The position numbers and the translations under genes are program-made. Source: Nigrospora sphaerica (taxonomy: Eukaryota; Ascomycota; Sordariomycetes; Amphisphaeriales; Apiosporaceae). From it: a DNA stretch of 64,000 nucleotides. Numbering within the stretch: the stretch's first letter is position 1; the number at the start of each line of letters is the position of its first letter. The notes beneath the pieces were generated by a model, which saw only the letters and a program-made list of their open reading frames with translations, did no database searches and was not told the DNA's origin. Location: NCBI GenBank assembly GCA_018287875.1, contig JAGVVL010000013.1:1736001-1800000 (forward strand). The letters run 5' to 3'. This document shows, piece after piece, positions 44,403 to 56,308 of the stretch.

Positions 44403-47400
44403 AGTGGATGTCATTCGCGCCTGGGCTGCCGAGGCTCCGCATGTGTTTTTTCGGGCGAGCTGGGAGTACGCTGATGGATATTTCGCCGAACAGCGCAAAG
44501 GGTGCGGGGTTTGGCCACGGGCCAGGGCGATGTCGGGCAGGGCTTCGAGCAGTTGTGGTGAGATGGCCGTGTGCTGCCGTCGTCTCTGGTGGTGGCGAGT
44601 CGATTAACGAGGAGCAGTAGTGGTGTGCGGGTGCGAGCAAGATGGAACGGTTGGATGAAGGGCGTTTGGTTGGTTGGATGGGTGCGTGCGTGGGTGTGGG
44701 TGCTTCCTAACAGAAGCAGAAGAGGCCCGACCGGGAAAGTGAACGGAGGACCGTCCGGAGGTGGGAGAAGAAAAAAGGGAAGAGGGGCGGGAAGAAGGGA
44801 CGAGGGCGAGAGGGCGCGCGCGGGTGTGTTGCTGATCCCGGTTGCCGCTTCAAGTCCTCATGCGCGTGGTTTTCCAGCTCCGAGGAGAAGAAGTTGAGAG
44901 AAAAGCAGAGGCAACGGCGGCGGACAAAGTTGTCGACGGCGAGATGCGATTGCTAGGCCTGCTTGGAAATTCCGAAGCGCTTGACTGGCCTGGTAGGGTT
45001 GCTGTTGTTGTTGTTGCTGCTGCTACCGCTGCCACTGCCGCTTGGGGTAGGTCGGGGGCCTGGGATGGCATGTAACTTGGCTGCTTCGGGGCGCTTGCTA
45101 GTTACATAACAAGGTTGCTAAGGGTGCTGCTTGATTGTTTGGCTCCTGTTCCGGCTCTTGCCCCGGTTCTGCGCTCCCGGGGGGCACCAGGGAGGAGCCG
45201 CCTGGGCAGCGGCTAGGGTGCCTACCTACTTACACAGCTCCTCAGGTACTGTTTCTATTGCGAGTCTGGGAGTTCTGGGGCTGCTGGCCCGTCTGCCCGT
45301 ACCGCCTTGAAACCCGCCCTTTCGCCGAGTCCCTAGCCCGAGTTTCGTTCCATAGAGTTTTGAGGCGGCGCCGTCGCAGCAACGGCAACGGCAGGAGAAG
45401 TCCAGTCTACCATCGGCTAGAGAAAGCTCCCATTTCCTGGGTACCTACTTACGGGGTTGGACGGGATGGTGTAAGCAGCCTCCCATACTCTGTAGGGCTC
45501 CCATCTCTTGGGGCTTGGACCAAAGTCCACCAAAATTGCTCGCTGCTGGCAAAAGCGGGCAGTCCCCAGCGGAACCGTTGCTCCCTCCCCACCGCTTGGC
45601 CAGTGGGCTTGGGTCATTTGAACCGTACTTAAAGTAACAATCCTCCTGTAACTCGCACTGGCTGGCCCGGTGCGCTGGCTGGCCTTTTGCGCATCAGCCA
45701 AACGCTTCAGACCCATCTGGACACCATGCCATCCCATGCCCGTCCCATATGCCTACTTTTTGAGTGTCAATACCCATCATCCCCATCCAGAGCCGGGAGT
45801 GGTCTGGATGGATGGGTGGCTGCTAACAGGGCCTGCGTGACGGGCTGACCAGCAGCCGCTAGGCATACCATGTAAGGCAAGTGAGGTATGTATGTACGAC
45901 GCCCGCATACGTTGGGACACGAGCTAGTCGTATGTATCGGACAGGCCCGGCAGGGCCTCACAAGGCTGCTAGCATAGGGCGCCCGTCCGTCTAAGGGTGA
46001 CGGCATGCCGCAGCCTTAAGTAAGGCAAGGGAAGTACCTACCTAGTGCACTCTCGGCTGGCTCGACCCGGCCGGGGGGCAGCAGGGCGAGCACTTCATAT
46101 ACGCACAGCTCGCACAGGCAGCGAGAAAGACGGGCGCATACTTTCTTGTATTCGAGGTACCCGAGCGAACCGTGGAGGAAGTAGTAACCCGGCTTCCCTA
46201 TTGGGAGCACAAGGGGGCCTAGATGCCAGCCAATGCTCGCCCGGCTCTTCGTATGGAATCCTCGCGAAGGAAACAATCCCCCCCCCCCCAGCCAACCGAG
46301 GTGCTCGGCAGGGATCTGACATCTCAGGGCGCACCGACCGGGCCATGATCGGCGCTGCCACGGCAAAGTCCATATTGATGCTGGGGAGCAGACAAGCTGA
46401 ACAGGCACCTTCGTTCCTGAGCTGCTAAGTACTGTGTAGGACAACGGGATCGGCAATCCGGCCGGCACAGCGACCCGGTGAAAAGAAGCCTGCCTGTGTC
46501 CGACAGGCAAAGGGACACGACCACACCCACATATACACTCACACACGCCAACGGCACGGTGCGATACACGGCAAGGGCGGGATGAAGGCGATGCGTTGCT
46601 TTGCGATCCTGTGCGTTCCCGTGCGATCCCAGGTCCAGGCCGGTTTACCCATTTGCCAGGTTGCCAGGACGTGAGGCACCACGTCCCCCCCATCTCGTGT
46701 GTGATACTTCCAACTTCTCCGAGGCGTCGGCCAACTTCACCACCTCGCAAATGCAGCTAACAACTCCACTGTGCGGTGGAGCGACAAGATTGGGAACGCC
46801 TCACGTCGATGGTCTAAGTAATGGGAGCTTACCCGCGCGACTCGCTCGCCCTCCAAGCGTCCGGGCCTAACCCGGCCGTCTATCATCTTACGATTCTTTG
46901 TCGCTGGCCGTGCCGGATGATTCGGCGTGCGGCGAGACTTGTGGTCTGCTGCGTCTGCTACGGAGCATGATCTGCTGGCACATCCCCATCGCCAGCCTGG
47001 CCGGGCTGGGCTGCGAGGGACGTTGGCCCAAAGGGGGGATTTGCGCGCACCCTCAGCTATTTTTCCTCAGGTTGACCAGCGCACGACAAGAAAGGCAAGC
47101 CGCGCTGTTGATCGGCGCAAAAGCCGGTGCGGAGGCCGGATACCGGCGCCCAGAATGCTTGCGACGCGCCCAATCAGCGTGGCCCAGAGGGTTGGCTTCC
47201 TGGCTGCTTTGATTTTTTTCCCCTTTGGTTCTTGGCCCGTATCGCACCCGCTGGCCCGATGGCCTCCCACCTCCCAGGTTTCGCCGCGCCGGGCGACCTG
47301 GCCAGAGAAGGACTAGGGGGCGCACGAGGGGTAAGCAAGCGGACGTCGCTGGCTATTTCCAGCCATTTCCGCGAGGTCATGGGAATGCCATGTATCGGCC

Positions 47401-48000
47401 ACAGGAACAAATGCCATGGCAGCAGTGTCGTCGGGGCGAATTTACCCATGCGCTCGCACACTTCGCCATGTGCTGGCCCCCTCCCCATCGTCGGACACGG
47501 GAAAAGGGTTGCACTCGCGCAATTTGGGCGCAGTGGAGGGTTGAGGGTTCTGTCGAATCGTTCTAGACCGGCAGCGTCATCGAATCACGCGTGTCGGCCC
47601 GCACCAACGACGTCATGGTCTGACGCTTGGCCGCATGGAGCTAATTTGGTGTCTATTTGCACGTCCCGAGCGCCCCGTATTTTCCGTCTCGTCTCTTCGC
47701 TGCGTGTGCCTCGCACCTCTCTCTGGTCTGGGCACTCGGGCTTCTTGTCTCGGTCTCTCTTCCAGTCAGTCTGTCCGGCCGTCCGTCGACGTATCGGTCT
47801 ATGTGTTGAGTCGCCGCCCTGGTCTCTCTGCTGCCCCTTCATGCCGGCCCCTCTTGTATGCACTGTTCCGACAGCCTCGGTTCCGTCGTGAGCGTCGGTC
47901 CTCGACCGACAGACAGCATCATGGGACAGCAGCCACTTTGATTGGTACCGGGCGGCATCCATGACACTGGCCAGCGGCCCCAGCGGCTGGTTCATCCAGG
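44403..48000. other. Intergenic, 5' flank of Prp24 and beyond
   Basis: No supported gene. A GTT/GCT trinucleotide tract lies at about 45000-45043, TACCTAC words near 45220, 45440 and 46034, and a 12-C run near 46278-46289. Frames of up to 254 codons here have no recognisable content. Confidence 0.4.
45000..45043. repeat. (GTT)n/(GCT)n trinucleotide tract
   Basis: Imperfect GTT followed by GCT and GCC triplets in non-coding DNA upstream of the Prp24 gene. Confidence 0.8.
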
Positions 48001-51000
48001 GGCCGGAAGCCACACGCCCTGCAACCACCACGGCACACCAAACATGCACCATCCAACCCCTCCCCTGGAGCCGTTTCGCATGAGCCGGCTGATCCGGCCA
48101 CGACCAGCTCCATGTGGTCACCTTTTCGCCCGTCTTGCCAGTCAATCCCCCTTTGCGCAGCATACCCAACAGACCGCCTGGGATTGCCATGACTAAGTGG
48201 CTCCTGGTTCTGCTTGACTGACAGAACCGCGTGGATATCACCAGCACTCCTTCTTCTCTCCCAGTCAATAGGTCCACCGCGTCGCCCGATTTAGAACTGG
48301 CCAACACCCCCTACCATCGCTGTCGCGCGTCCCATATATTCACCGAGACTCCATCCCCGAAATCTACTGGGAATCGCCGATACTACGGCCCCGTGCATCG
48401 GACCTATCTCCTCTCAGTATACGACGTCACGCCGACGCCCAGGGTCCTGGCCAATCTGCTGCGTCAAGGTTCGCGCAGTTGCCATGCTTTTCCAGCCAGG
48501 CTTATCAGCCCATCAGTGCCTCGGCACATGCGTCCGACAGGGCTAGCAAGCGCTTTATTCCCGAATCCGACCTTGTTCCTACAGGCCCGCCTTCCTTTCC
48601 GGGCCTCGGATCCGATGTTGCCTGCAATTTCTTTATTTATTTACTTTGCCGGCAGCTTTGGCGGCTGTGATGCCTGCCTACATTGCATGAAAAGAAACTG
48701 CGCCTCTGCTGTATAGGTCCCGCTGAGTTATTGTACCGATTGCTACACAGTACAGGGCGCCACCTCGTTGCTACCCGTGTCTTCTCTCTAGCGATTGCCA
48801 CAGCCGTCCGATGGCCGTAGAGACGACTCCTAGCTCATACTCAGCAACGCAGTCAATCCCCTCCAGGCTGCCACCAAAAATGCCATCTAAACCACCCGCA
48901 CGAGAACAGACTCGGCAATGGCTGACTGGCCGGTTCGGCGCATAGGGTTTTTCGCTCGCGGGTGACAAGTCAGATAGGCAAAGGGGCTGTGGCTGATCCA
49001 CTGCGGGCTAGCTCCTCTGTGCCCTTGTTGGCCAGGGTGCAGCATGAGAAAGAAACGAGGCCCGGAATGGGACCGCACCTCCGTGGCCGAACCCGCTCTG
49101 TTGGTACCGGCGTCGTTGGCCGTACAGTCCCAATCCCCGTTGCTGGCCCGCGTTCTCGGTGCTAATGCGGATCCAGGCGTCGCGCCAGAGTTGCCGTTGT
49201 CGCTCCTGGCAACTGTTCTCCCCCTAGATCGCCACACAATCACGGTGCACGAAGTATTGCTCTCATCAAGCGGTTCTTGCCACCACGCGTTTGTCTGCAA
49301 GGAGACATTCGCACTGGCGACGACCTTCCAACGCTCCGAAGGCTGAGGGATACGACCAGGAGCTCGAGGACCCTGGGCCGCGCAGAAGCGCCGTGCAGAA
49401 GCGCCGTAGTAGCGGCAGGACTGGTCATCCACAAGGGGTTTATGATCCATCCCACTGGAGTTCCGTGGGGATCGGGGTTCCCCAGTCGAGCTTCAAGCGA
49501 CGGATCCGTTTGGTCACTCATTTTCCTGCAGGCTCGTCACGTCGAGCGTGGTATGTCCGCATACCCAGAAAGGGATGTGACGGCAGAACGCGCACCCTCC
49601 CAGAGTGACACAGAGCGGACCCGACTGGTATCAAGGATGCTTGCGAGCTGACAGGGCGCTGTAATTCTTGAATTCTCTTGAAAAGTGACAGCACCAATGG
49701 CGGACATCGCCGTAAGCACGACTTGCAAGAACAGAGCCTTGACAGTACCGACAAGCAATTTCTATGTTTGTTCTTCGCACCCGCTTTGGAGACCACGGTC
49801 AGAATCATGCCGGTTCATATAGCCTGCCCACAGTGCCAGTCGCGCCTCTTCGTCCGCAGTTACATACTAGCGAATGCAATGAGGCGCTGCCCGTCACTGT
49901 GGCGATCCCGGTCGCAGCCAACATTGCACGATACGAAACCATGCCATAGGGCAACATCATGCCAGCGTGCCTATCACACGGGGCTCCAAGCCGGAAGCCG
50001 AATTCGCCGCGAGCAGGTCCTTTCTGCCTTTGCGTGCCAAAGGAGAGCCGCCTTCCGCAACGCGTGAATGATTGCATAACAGCCCGTACAACGAGGTCAA
50101 GCACGATATCTCCTCGACGCTGGTTTAATATTGTTCCTGTTACAGGGGAAGACATGAATCAGAGCGCAACGCCGCTCCTGGCCTTCTTCCGGGGGGATAC
50201 GTTGCGCCACAAGGTGCGAGTGTGCGTGGGTAAAACAAAGCACCCTCTGGAAGCAGGAGAGAAAGCCTGCGATACCATTGGCCTCGTAGTGCTGCTCCTT
50301 AGGGCATTTAGCAAATAGGTTATCCCTGAGTTGACCGGAAAGAGAGCTCTACCAGCCACCTAAGGAAGTCTTGGGTGCCTGCGTGGCGACAGCACAGCAA
50401 CTCCTCACCTCGGAGACCGGGTGTGGCGGTACCCCAAGGACATGGCGTTGCCCTCCAACCTGCCTCCCCCCCCTCCGGTCCTCTGTTCCCCGGCTGGACC
50501 CTGAAAGGCAGAGGGCAACGGCAACCTACAGCCTCAGTACGCTACTGGATGATAATGGTGGCGCGGTGTGCGTGGATTGTGGGTTCCTCGTCCGTATGCA
50601 CTATGCTCTCCAGCGCGCCCCTCGACCCCAGGCACCTTGAGGAGAGAGGGCGCACACGAGATGGGTGGGTGGGCGTGGCTGCGCTGTGGTAGGCTCCAGT
50701 CTGTTGAACAGGAAGACCACCGGTGCCTGCAGAGCCGTATCACGCATCGGTCCCTGAGCCGAGGGCCAGCTGACTCGGAAGAACGTACGGTGAGCGTCGA
50801 TACCGACGCTGCTGCTAAAAGGCAGTGTGCTCTCGGAACGCGGACGCGGCCAGTGGCGAGAGCTCCATAGGGGGCGCGGTCTGCCATGCCGTCAGTTTGA
50901 GGCATAGGGACCGTCGTCAAGTAGCCATATCATCCTGAAGTACATATCCGCATTGCTATTCTATCGAAGTGGCTGTTGTCCACGACAGAGCTGCCTTTTC

Positions 51001-51575
51001 ACTCGCCTTAACCAACAAAACATGACGAAGAGCGAAAAGGGCTTACGACCAGGAGGCGACGCGTATCAACGGGGGCGACATATCTTCGCATTTCCGAAAC
51101 TGTTCAGCACTTCTGTACGGGGTTGAAGCCTAAAGTACTGTGGAAAGCGAGTGAGGCAAAGAATCCTTGGCTAGAGTGGTGCGTATCTGCTTTTCCCCTG
51201 GGGCATCAACTGCTTCCGTGTGTGCGTATACAGGGCCCCGATCTCTGAGGGCGGCCTGCCATAGACCACAGGACTCAAGATGCCGCTCTTCCAGGTTCTG
51301 AAGGCGCCTCTCGTGCAGTCCAGCCTGGGAACCAGAGCCCGACACGAGGTGAACCAATTGATCAGTCGTGCTGCCTGGACTGTCCAGCTGGGTTGCTGCT
51401 TTCTTCGAAGCCCACACCACTACGGCGTTAGCACACCAAAAAAGACTCGATTCGCGAGATGTATGAAATAAAAGTAACCCTTATTAGAACAGAAGCGGAC
51501 AATGATTCAGCACAGGCACTGGAAAGTGAGCTGGTCCAATTTACTGACACGAAAAAGGCCTTTAAGAGGAAGGGC
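48001..51575. other. Intergenic, with one coding-like relic
   Basis: No firm gene. A minus-strand frame at 48887-49450 is the only part that resembles protein and is listed separately. The rest is composed of short overlapping frames. Confidence 0.4.
48887..49450 (-). other. Unrecognised coding-like open segment, possibly a decayed secreted-protein gene
   Basis: The middle of this 187-codon frame (from about RWKVVASANVSLQTNAWWQ to SNGDWDCTANDAGTNRAG) has the Trp, Cys, Asn-x-Ser/Thr and Gly spacing of an extracellular protein domain. Both ends degrade into R- and S-rich sequence, and no signal peptide leads into it. I do not know the family. It could be a fragment of a lost gene or coincidence. 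Confidence 0.22.
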
Positions 51576-51580
51576 AAAAA
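51576..51580 (-). terminator. RNA polymerase III terminator of tRNA-Ser
   Basis: A run of five T on the transcribed strand, three bases after the tRNA discriminator base. Confidence 0.75.
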
Positions 51581-51583
51581 GAA

Positions 51584-51682
51584 CGACGCGAGCAGGACTT
51601 GAACCTGCGCTCCCGAAGGAATAAGATGTCAGAAGATAGAAGAAATTCTAGTCTTACGCAATAACCACTCTGCCATCGCGCC
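51584..51682 (-). tRNA. tRNA-Ser(AGA) with an intron of about 18 bases
   Basis: Read on the minus strand, a 7-bp acceptor stem (GGCGCGA with TCGCGTC, one G-U pair) encloses a D arm with TGGCAGAGTGGTTATTGC (A box), an anticodon stem TAAGA/TCTTA with loop CTAGAA, a class-II variable arm (TTCC-TTCG-GGAG) and a T arm GCAGG-TTCAAGT-CCTGC (B box). The anticodon AGA lies at 51647-51649. About 18 extra bases (51628-51645) sit one base 3' of the anticodon, the standard position of nuclear tRNA introns. The discriminator base is G, as expected for serine tRNA, and the long variable arm excludes most other identities. Confidence 0.92.
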
Positions 51683-52492
51683 TTGATATTGGTAAGTGCG
51701 ATTTATTGCCACCTATTTCCCATTTGTACCCCCACGCCCCACAACTCTCTAGTTGACACGACCAACCGGAGCTGAGACAAGCAGCAGAGTGGACTGAATC
51801 GCTCATACCGGGGCCCATTGCTGCAATCCTGGCGCAGATTGGCAATCTGGCTTGAAATGAACTTCCACATGCGATTGACGTCTTCCCAAGTTGTATGTTC
51901 GCCTCAATCCGGGCGCCCACTCTGTTCCTTCGCACAGTCGGCGACTGGCTGCCCGATTCTGGCCAGTCGCCTTCCTGCTTTCGGGTCTGGCCGCTCGAGA
52001 GGTGGGAGACAAAGAGGCTGTCTATTTTCAGCGCGCCGCTAAGTGTGCCATTTGGCTCTAGCAGCCGCTCTTGGCATTTTCAACCCACGACTCACGCGGT
52101 AGGTGTCCAGTTGCGGGTGGCGCGAGGTTCAGCTGTCCAGCCGAGCCCAAAGGTAAAATCGAGCCCCCTCAAGTGGGCGGAGTTGCTTCCCTGGGCCAGA
52201 CAAGTCTATGAAAGGAGGGGGGTTGGTGTTAGCATCCCCGCCGGGCGGAGGAAAAAGAACCCAACCCAACCCCCCAGTCCCGGTTTCTTGGGGGGCCCTG
52301 TAAGCGACTCAAGACATCCCACACGGGCTGAGGGGGGCAGCTGCAGGTGCAGGTTGCAGGGCGCGGCACGCAAGCATCCATGCAGAAATATAGAGTTCAT
52401 TCGTCATTACGTCTATGGTTTTTCCTTTTACGCATTGTACTCATCACGGAGAGGGCGCGTGTTCTCCCCGCCCCCTTCCCGCCCTTCCGGGC
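51683..52492. other. Intergenic between tRNA-Ser and the small GPI protein
   Basis: No gene is supported. A plus-strand frame of 210 codons at 51895-52527 runs over the 3' end of the next gene and lacks any recognisable feature. Confidence 0.4.
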
Positions 52493-53146
52493 CTAGAACA
52501 GGACGGCACCCGCCACGAGGCCGATGAACATGCCCAGCGGGGCCGCCGTCGGCATGGCGCCGGCGCCGGCGGACGGGCTCGTCGCCGACGCGGCGTCGCT
52601 CGCCTCATCGGCGGATCCGGCGGCGCCGGTGCTCGTGCGCGTCTCGGACTGGGAGACGCCCGTTGCGACCGTCGCGGTCGTCTTGGCCGGCGAGGTCACG
52701 GGCGGCGGGTTGCGCGTGCCCGTTAGCATGGTGGTGTCGAGGGCGTCGCCGGTGGGCTTGGGCGAGGCGGAGGCGGAGGCGGTGCTGCCGCTGCCGCCGC
52801 CGCTGCTGCTGCCGCCGCTCGTCTTGGCCGTCGCCGTCGCCTCGGCGGCGCTGCCGCTGGCGCCGAAGCCCGGCAGGAAGGTCGGCTGGTACTCGGCGGT
52901 GCCCTTGTAGTTGTCGCAGCCCGGGACGTTGGTCTTGGGCGGGGCGCGGCCGCCGCCGCAGTCCAGCAGCTCGCACACCTCGCCCGTGCCGGGCACGTAC
53001 CAGATCATGCTGGCCTCGCCCCACTGGTTCTTCGTCGCCGACGACACGCACCCGCCGATGTCCGTCTTGGCCGTCACGGGGGCCGCTAGAAGGAGCGTGC
53101 CGGCCAGGACCAGGGCGCGGAGGTTGAGCGAGACGGTGAACGCCAT
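52493..53146 (-). CDS. Small secreted protein, predicted GPI-anchored
   Basis: 217 residues, single exon, starting MAFTVSLNLRALVLAG. A signal peptide (about 1-26, ending VTA) is followed by a conserved-looking Cys core (about 27-90): GGCVSSAT, then EASMIWYVPGTGEVCELLDC, then GGGRAPPKTNVPGC. A long Ser/Thr/Gly/Ala-rich, probably O-glycosylated stalk comes next, then a hydrophobic end (GMFIGLVAGAVLF) behind small residues, as in GPI-anchored wall proteins. I recall similar fungal proteins annotated loosely as siderophore-biosynthesis proteins; nothing in the sequence shows an enzymatic role. The four Cys in the core probably form two disulfides. In-frame sequence extends upstream of this ATG but is not protein-like. 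Confidence 0.8.
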   Translation of the reverse strand: MAFTVSLNLRALVLAGTLLLAAPVTAKTDIGGCVSSATKNQWGEASMIWYVPGTGEVCELLDCGGGRAPPKTNVPGCDNYKGTAEYQPTFLPGFGASGSAAEATATAKTSGGSSSGGGSGSTASASASPKPTGDALDTTMLTGTRNPPPVTSPAKTTATVATGVSQSETRTSTGAAGSADEASDAASATSPSAGAGAMPTAAPLGMFIGLVAGAVLF

Positions 53147-56100
53147 AATGGCAGTGGTGATGGTGAGGAGGCAGCGGACACGCGTGAGAGATGGGGTCGG
53201 AAACGGGTTCGAGTAACCTGACAAGGCCGACGAGAGAGCGTGCGTATGTGTGCGAGAGACGTAGAGGTAGAAGCGAGTGAGAAGGGCGAGAGGCCAGCGA
53301 GTGTAGGGCGAGAGGTCGGCCGGGGGACGAACGAGTGAAAGGCGCCGAGGGCTTGTATACAGGTCCGAGGTAGACAAGCAAGGGGCGGAGGGAAGGGAAA
53401 CGCTGGACTATTCGGCAACGGGCAGAATAAAGTCTCACCGGACTCTTTTAATGGGCGGAAGAGCTGAAGGGAGCCGAGAGCTCTACGTCTCCTTTGGACC
53501 AGGCTGGCCGCCGATCCTGGCGAAGAAGTCGGCTAGCCGCGCGGGCTGGCGCCGAAAGGAAGAAAAGCACGGGGCCGATGGTAGTCAGTTCATCCCCTTA
53601 TTAATTAGAGGGGGGGCAAGACGCTACCAAAGGCGCCATCGACCAACTGTTAGCCCTGCGCCGCCGCCGTCAAGGTCGTCTCGCCCAGGCGGCCCAGACG
53701 AGCCAGACGCCCCGGGCGCCCCAGACACGGCGAGACTACCTGTTAGACCATCGCTTAGGGGCCCTGGTAGAAACCATCGAGGTTCCCGTGGCTGTGGTGC
53801 CATGGGAATGTCGGTAGCGCCAAAGACAGTTCGGCCCGCGAGGGAGGGGCGCCAATGGAACGAACAGTTGGAACAGGCGGAAGGAAAGCCTCAGGCGAGA
53901 GGGGCACTTGGATACATCGTTACCTACTTATGTACATACCCATATACCTTGGCTACTAACACGAAGTATGGGCATACCTAGTCCGGTTCTTCGAAGAACG
54001 CGTCCAGCGACGGCGGCCGCCCTGTCAAACCTTCAGTGCCCTTCTCCATCTACCCATCGCGCCCGAGACGAACTTGGCATCCGCCGCGCGCCTACGCAGC
54101 CGCAGGGGAAAAGCTTGACGGGAACCCGCAGGCCCGGCTCACGCCTCTTTGGGGGGGCACGCAAACGCCGGGTAGGGCCCCCGTACCCGTACACTCAGGC
54201 TGACACGGTTGGACCGTACGTTATCGGGGCCATTCCAATGGATCCTTTGCGCGCATCTTTCCGGGCATCGTCACGAACCTCGCACGCTCGTCCGCCGACC
54301 GGGCCCACCATGAATACTTTTGGCCTGCCCACCCTGGGGAGGAGGGGAGGGATGGCATGAACCCCAGAAAGCCCCATCGCGATACACGGCGGCCTGTGCA
54401 GGGCGCATCTCTGTCATGTCCCGGGGGGCGAGGCGGTCCGGGCGCCGCCGCGACCGAGATTGCGGGCGCGGCGGGTTGCATGGAGAGAGAAAAGAAAAAG
54501 GAAAAAAGAAAAAGAAAAAAGAAGCCACCGACAACCGGGAAAAAGCAACCAGGACATGTCGGTTCCAAACCCAAGAAGAAGGAAATTGGCACAGCGTGGA
54601 CGGATTTGCTTAGTTCTTCCCGATAGAAACCACCGCACAGTAAGGAACCGTTCGCTCTCCCGCCAATGCTGGACATGGCCCGCCTCTGTCCTCTACGGTG
54701 CCAGCACGGGCGCGCATGAACCACAAAGTAGGAGAGGCTCGCTGGGCAGGGCACGCAGAGCCTCACGAAGCCCGTAACGGTGTGCTGACCGGGGGGGGGG
54801 GCACACGGGAGCTGTGATGTGAGCCCGAGTGGCGGTCATGATTCCAACCGCGTGCACAATCCCCTTTGTTCTCACCGGCCTCTCCCGGCCCTACGCCGAT
54901 GTCCCATGAATGATCACGGCCCCGCCCGACTCAAACGCCCGTGACGAATAACAACGGCCGGTTCGGGGGCGAAGTCGGCGTACAAGCTCCGAGGGCCGGT
55001 TAGCGGGAGCCCCGGCCCCCCCGGCCCGCCGGGAGACACGGCGCAGGCGGGCATTCACCCTTGGCCGCCCGTCGCATCCATCTCTCTGCCCTACGCTCGT
55101 GGACCTCGGGTGCTATGCGTCTAACAACATCTTACCGACGCCCTGCCCCGGTCCACCCCAAGCCTGGAGTCCCCTAGACCGTACCCGGCGGTCTGGGGGG
55201 TGGCGCCTGGGCCGTCTGCGTTTATAGGCGCCTCCTTTTCCCATGGGATGAAACATCGCGACGACGACGCCGATTTGGGTCAACCCCTTTTCTTCTCTAC
55301 GGGCGTCCGATTCCTTTTCTCTCGCCTCCTCCCCCCTTCCCCGTTCGAGGGACAAGGGGGTGGGAGGAAACTACCACTTGAGGTGCGTGTACCAGCCCCC
55401 CACGGAAACGGGAAACAAAACGAAACAAAACGACGACGCAGGAAGAAACGCGCCGGCCACGCGTAGGCGACGACGAGGGAGACGGTCGCTTGCCCACGGG
55501 GCATGGTTGTCTCGCGCCCTTCGGGGCCGCTGCCCGTTTTCCTTGCCGGTGTAACCCTCCCCCCTCCCTGATCGGCACACCTCGAGGGGGGACAGGGGGC
55601 TACCGCAAGGGTGTGCCGGCAGTCGAAGCAGACGCGCGCGGGTGCTTGATGGAGAAGAAGAGGGAAAACGAGAGACTCGACCGGGACTGGACCGAAGCTG
55701 GGGGGGGGGGAATAGAAAGGCCCCCAGCACACGCCCGACGGCAGATTCTTACGAGAAAAGTACCCCCATTGTTCGGCGGTTGTTTTGTTCCTCTGGGAAG
55801 AATCTGCTGTCGGGCGCGTGCCCCAGGCACGCACACGTCAGCTGTGATATGGCGAATGAAACCTGCCCCGACCTCGACGCGTGACTCGTTCGCCCGTCGC
55901 AAATGCACGTGGGCTTGCGTAGTAAGCACCCAAGGTACGTACGTTGGCTATAGGGGAGGGCAAAGGTGGGCTGACTCCCCAGGCTCGGGGTACAGAGGTT
56001 GACGCGAAGAAAGGCGACGTGACCGCCGGACGAGCCTGTCGCTAGACCCGACAGTTACACCCATCCGTCCCTCTAGCAAAGCGGATGACACTTGAATTCA

Positions 56101-56308
56101 GAGGCGAACGCGGTAGGTAGTGGTAGTCATGATCTCCAGTCTTGCGTGTCGCAAGAGGACTTTTCGTTTAATTCGTTATACAAAATCTAACAATGCCGTA
56201 AAGTCATATCGGGGTATCTCGGTAATCAACAAGGATGCGAAGCCGCGTGCGCCAACGCTTCTGTATTGCGCACATTCCACGGTCGCTCGCGTGCGCCCAG
56301 CCCCTTCC
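53147..56308. other. Intergenic, more than 3 kb
   Basis: No gene seen. Contains a TACCTACTTA cluster at about 53921-53940, G-runs near 54790-54800 and 55698-55708, and an A/G-rich tract at 54485-54525. Confidence 0.45.

Noticed and set aside
43278..44474. 398-codon frame antisense to the Prp24 gene
   Set aside because: The opposite strand encodes clear HAT repeats; this is a compositional shadow.
47585..48307. 240-codon minus-strand frame
   Set aside because: Runs over several unrelated low-complexity stretches, no domain, no start context; chance frame.
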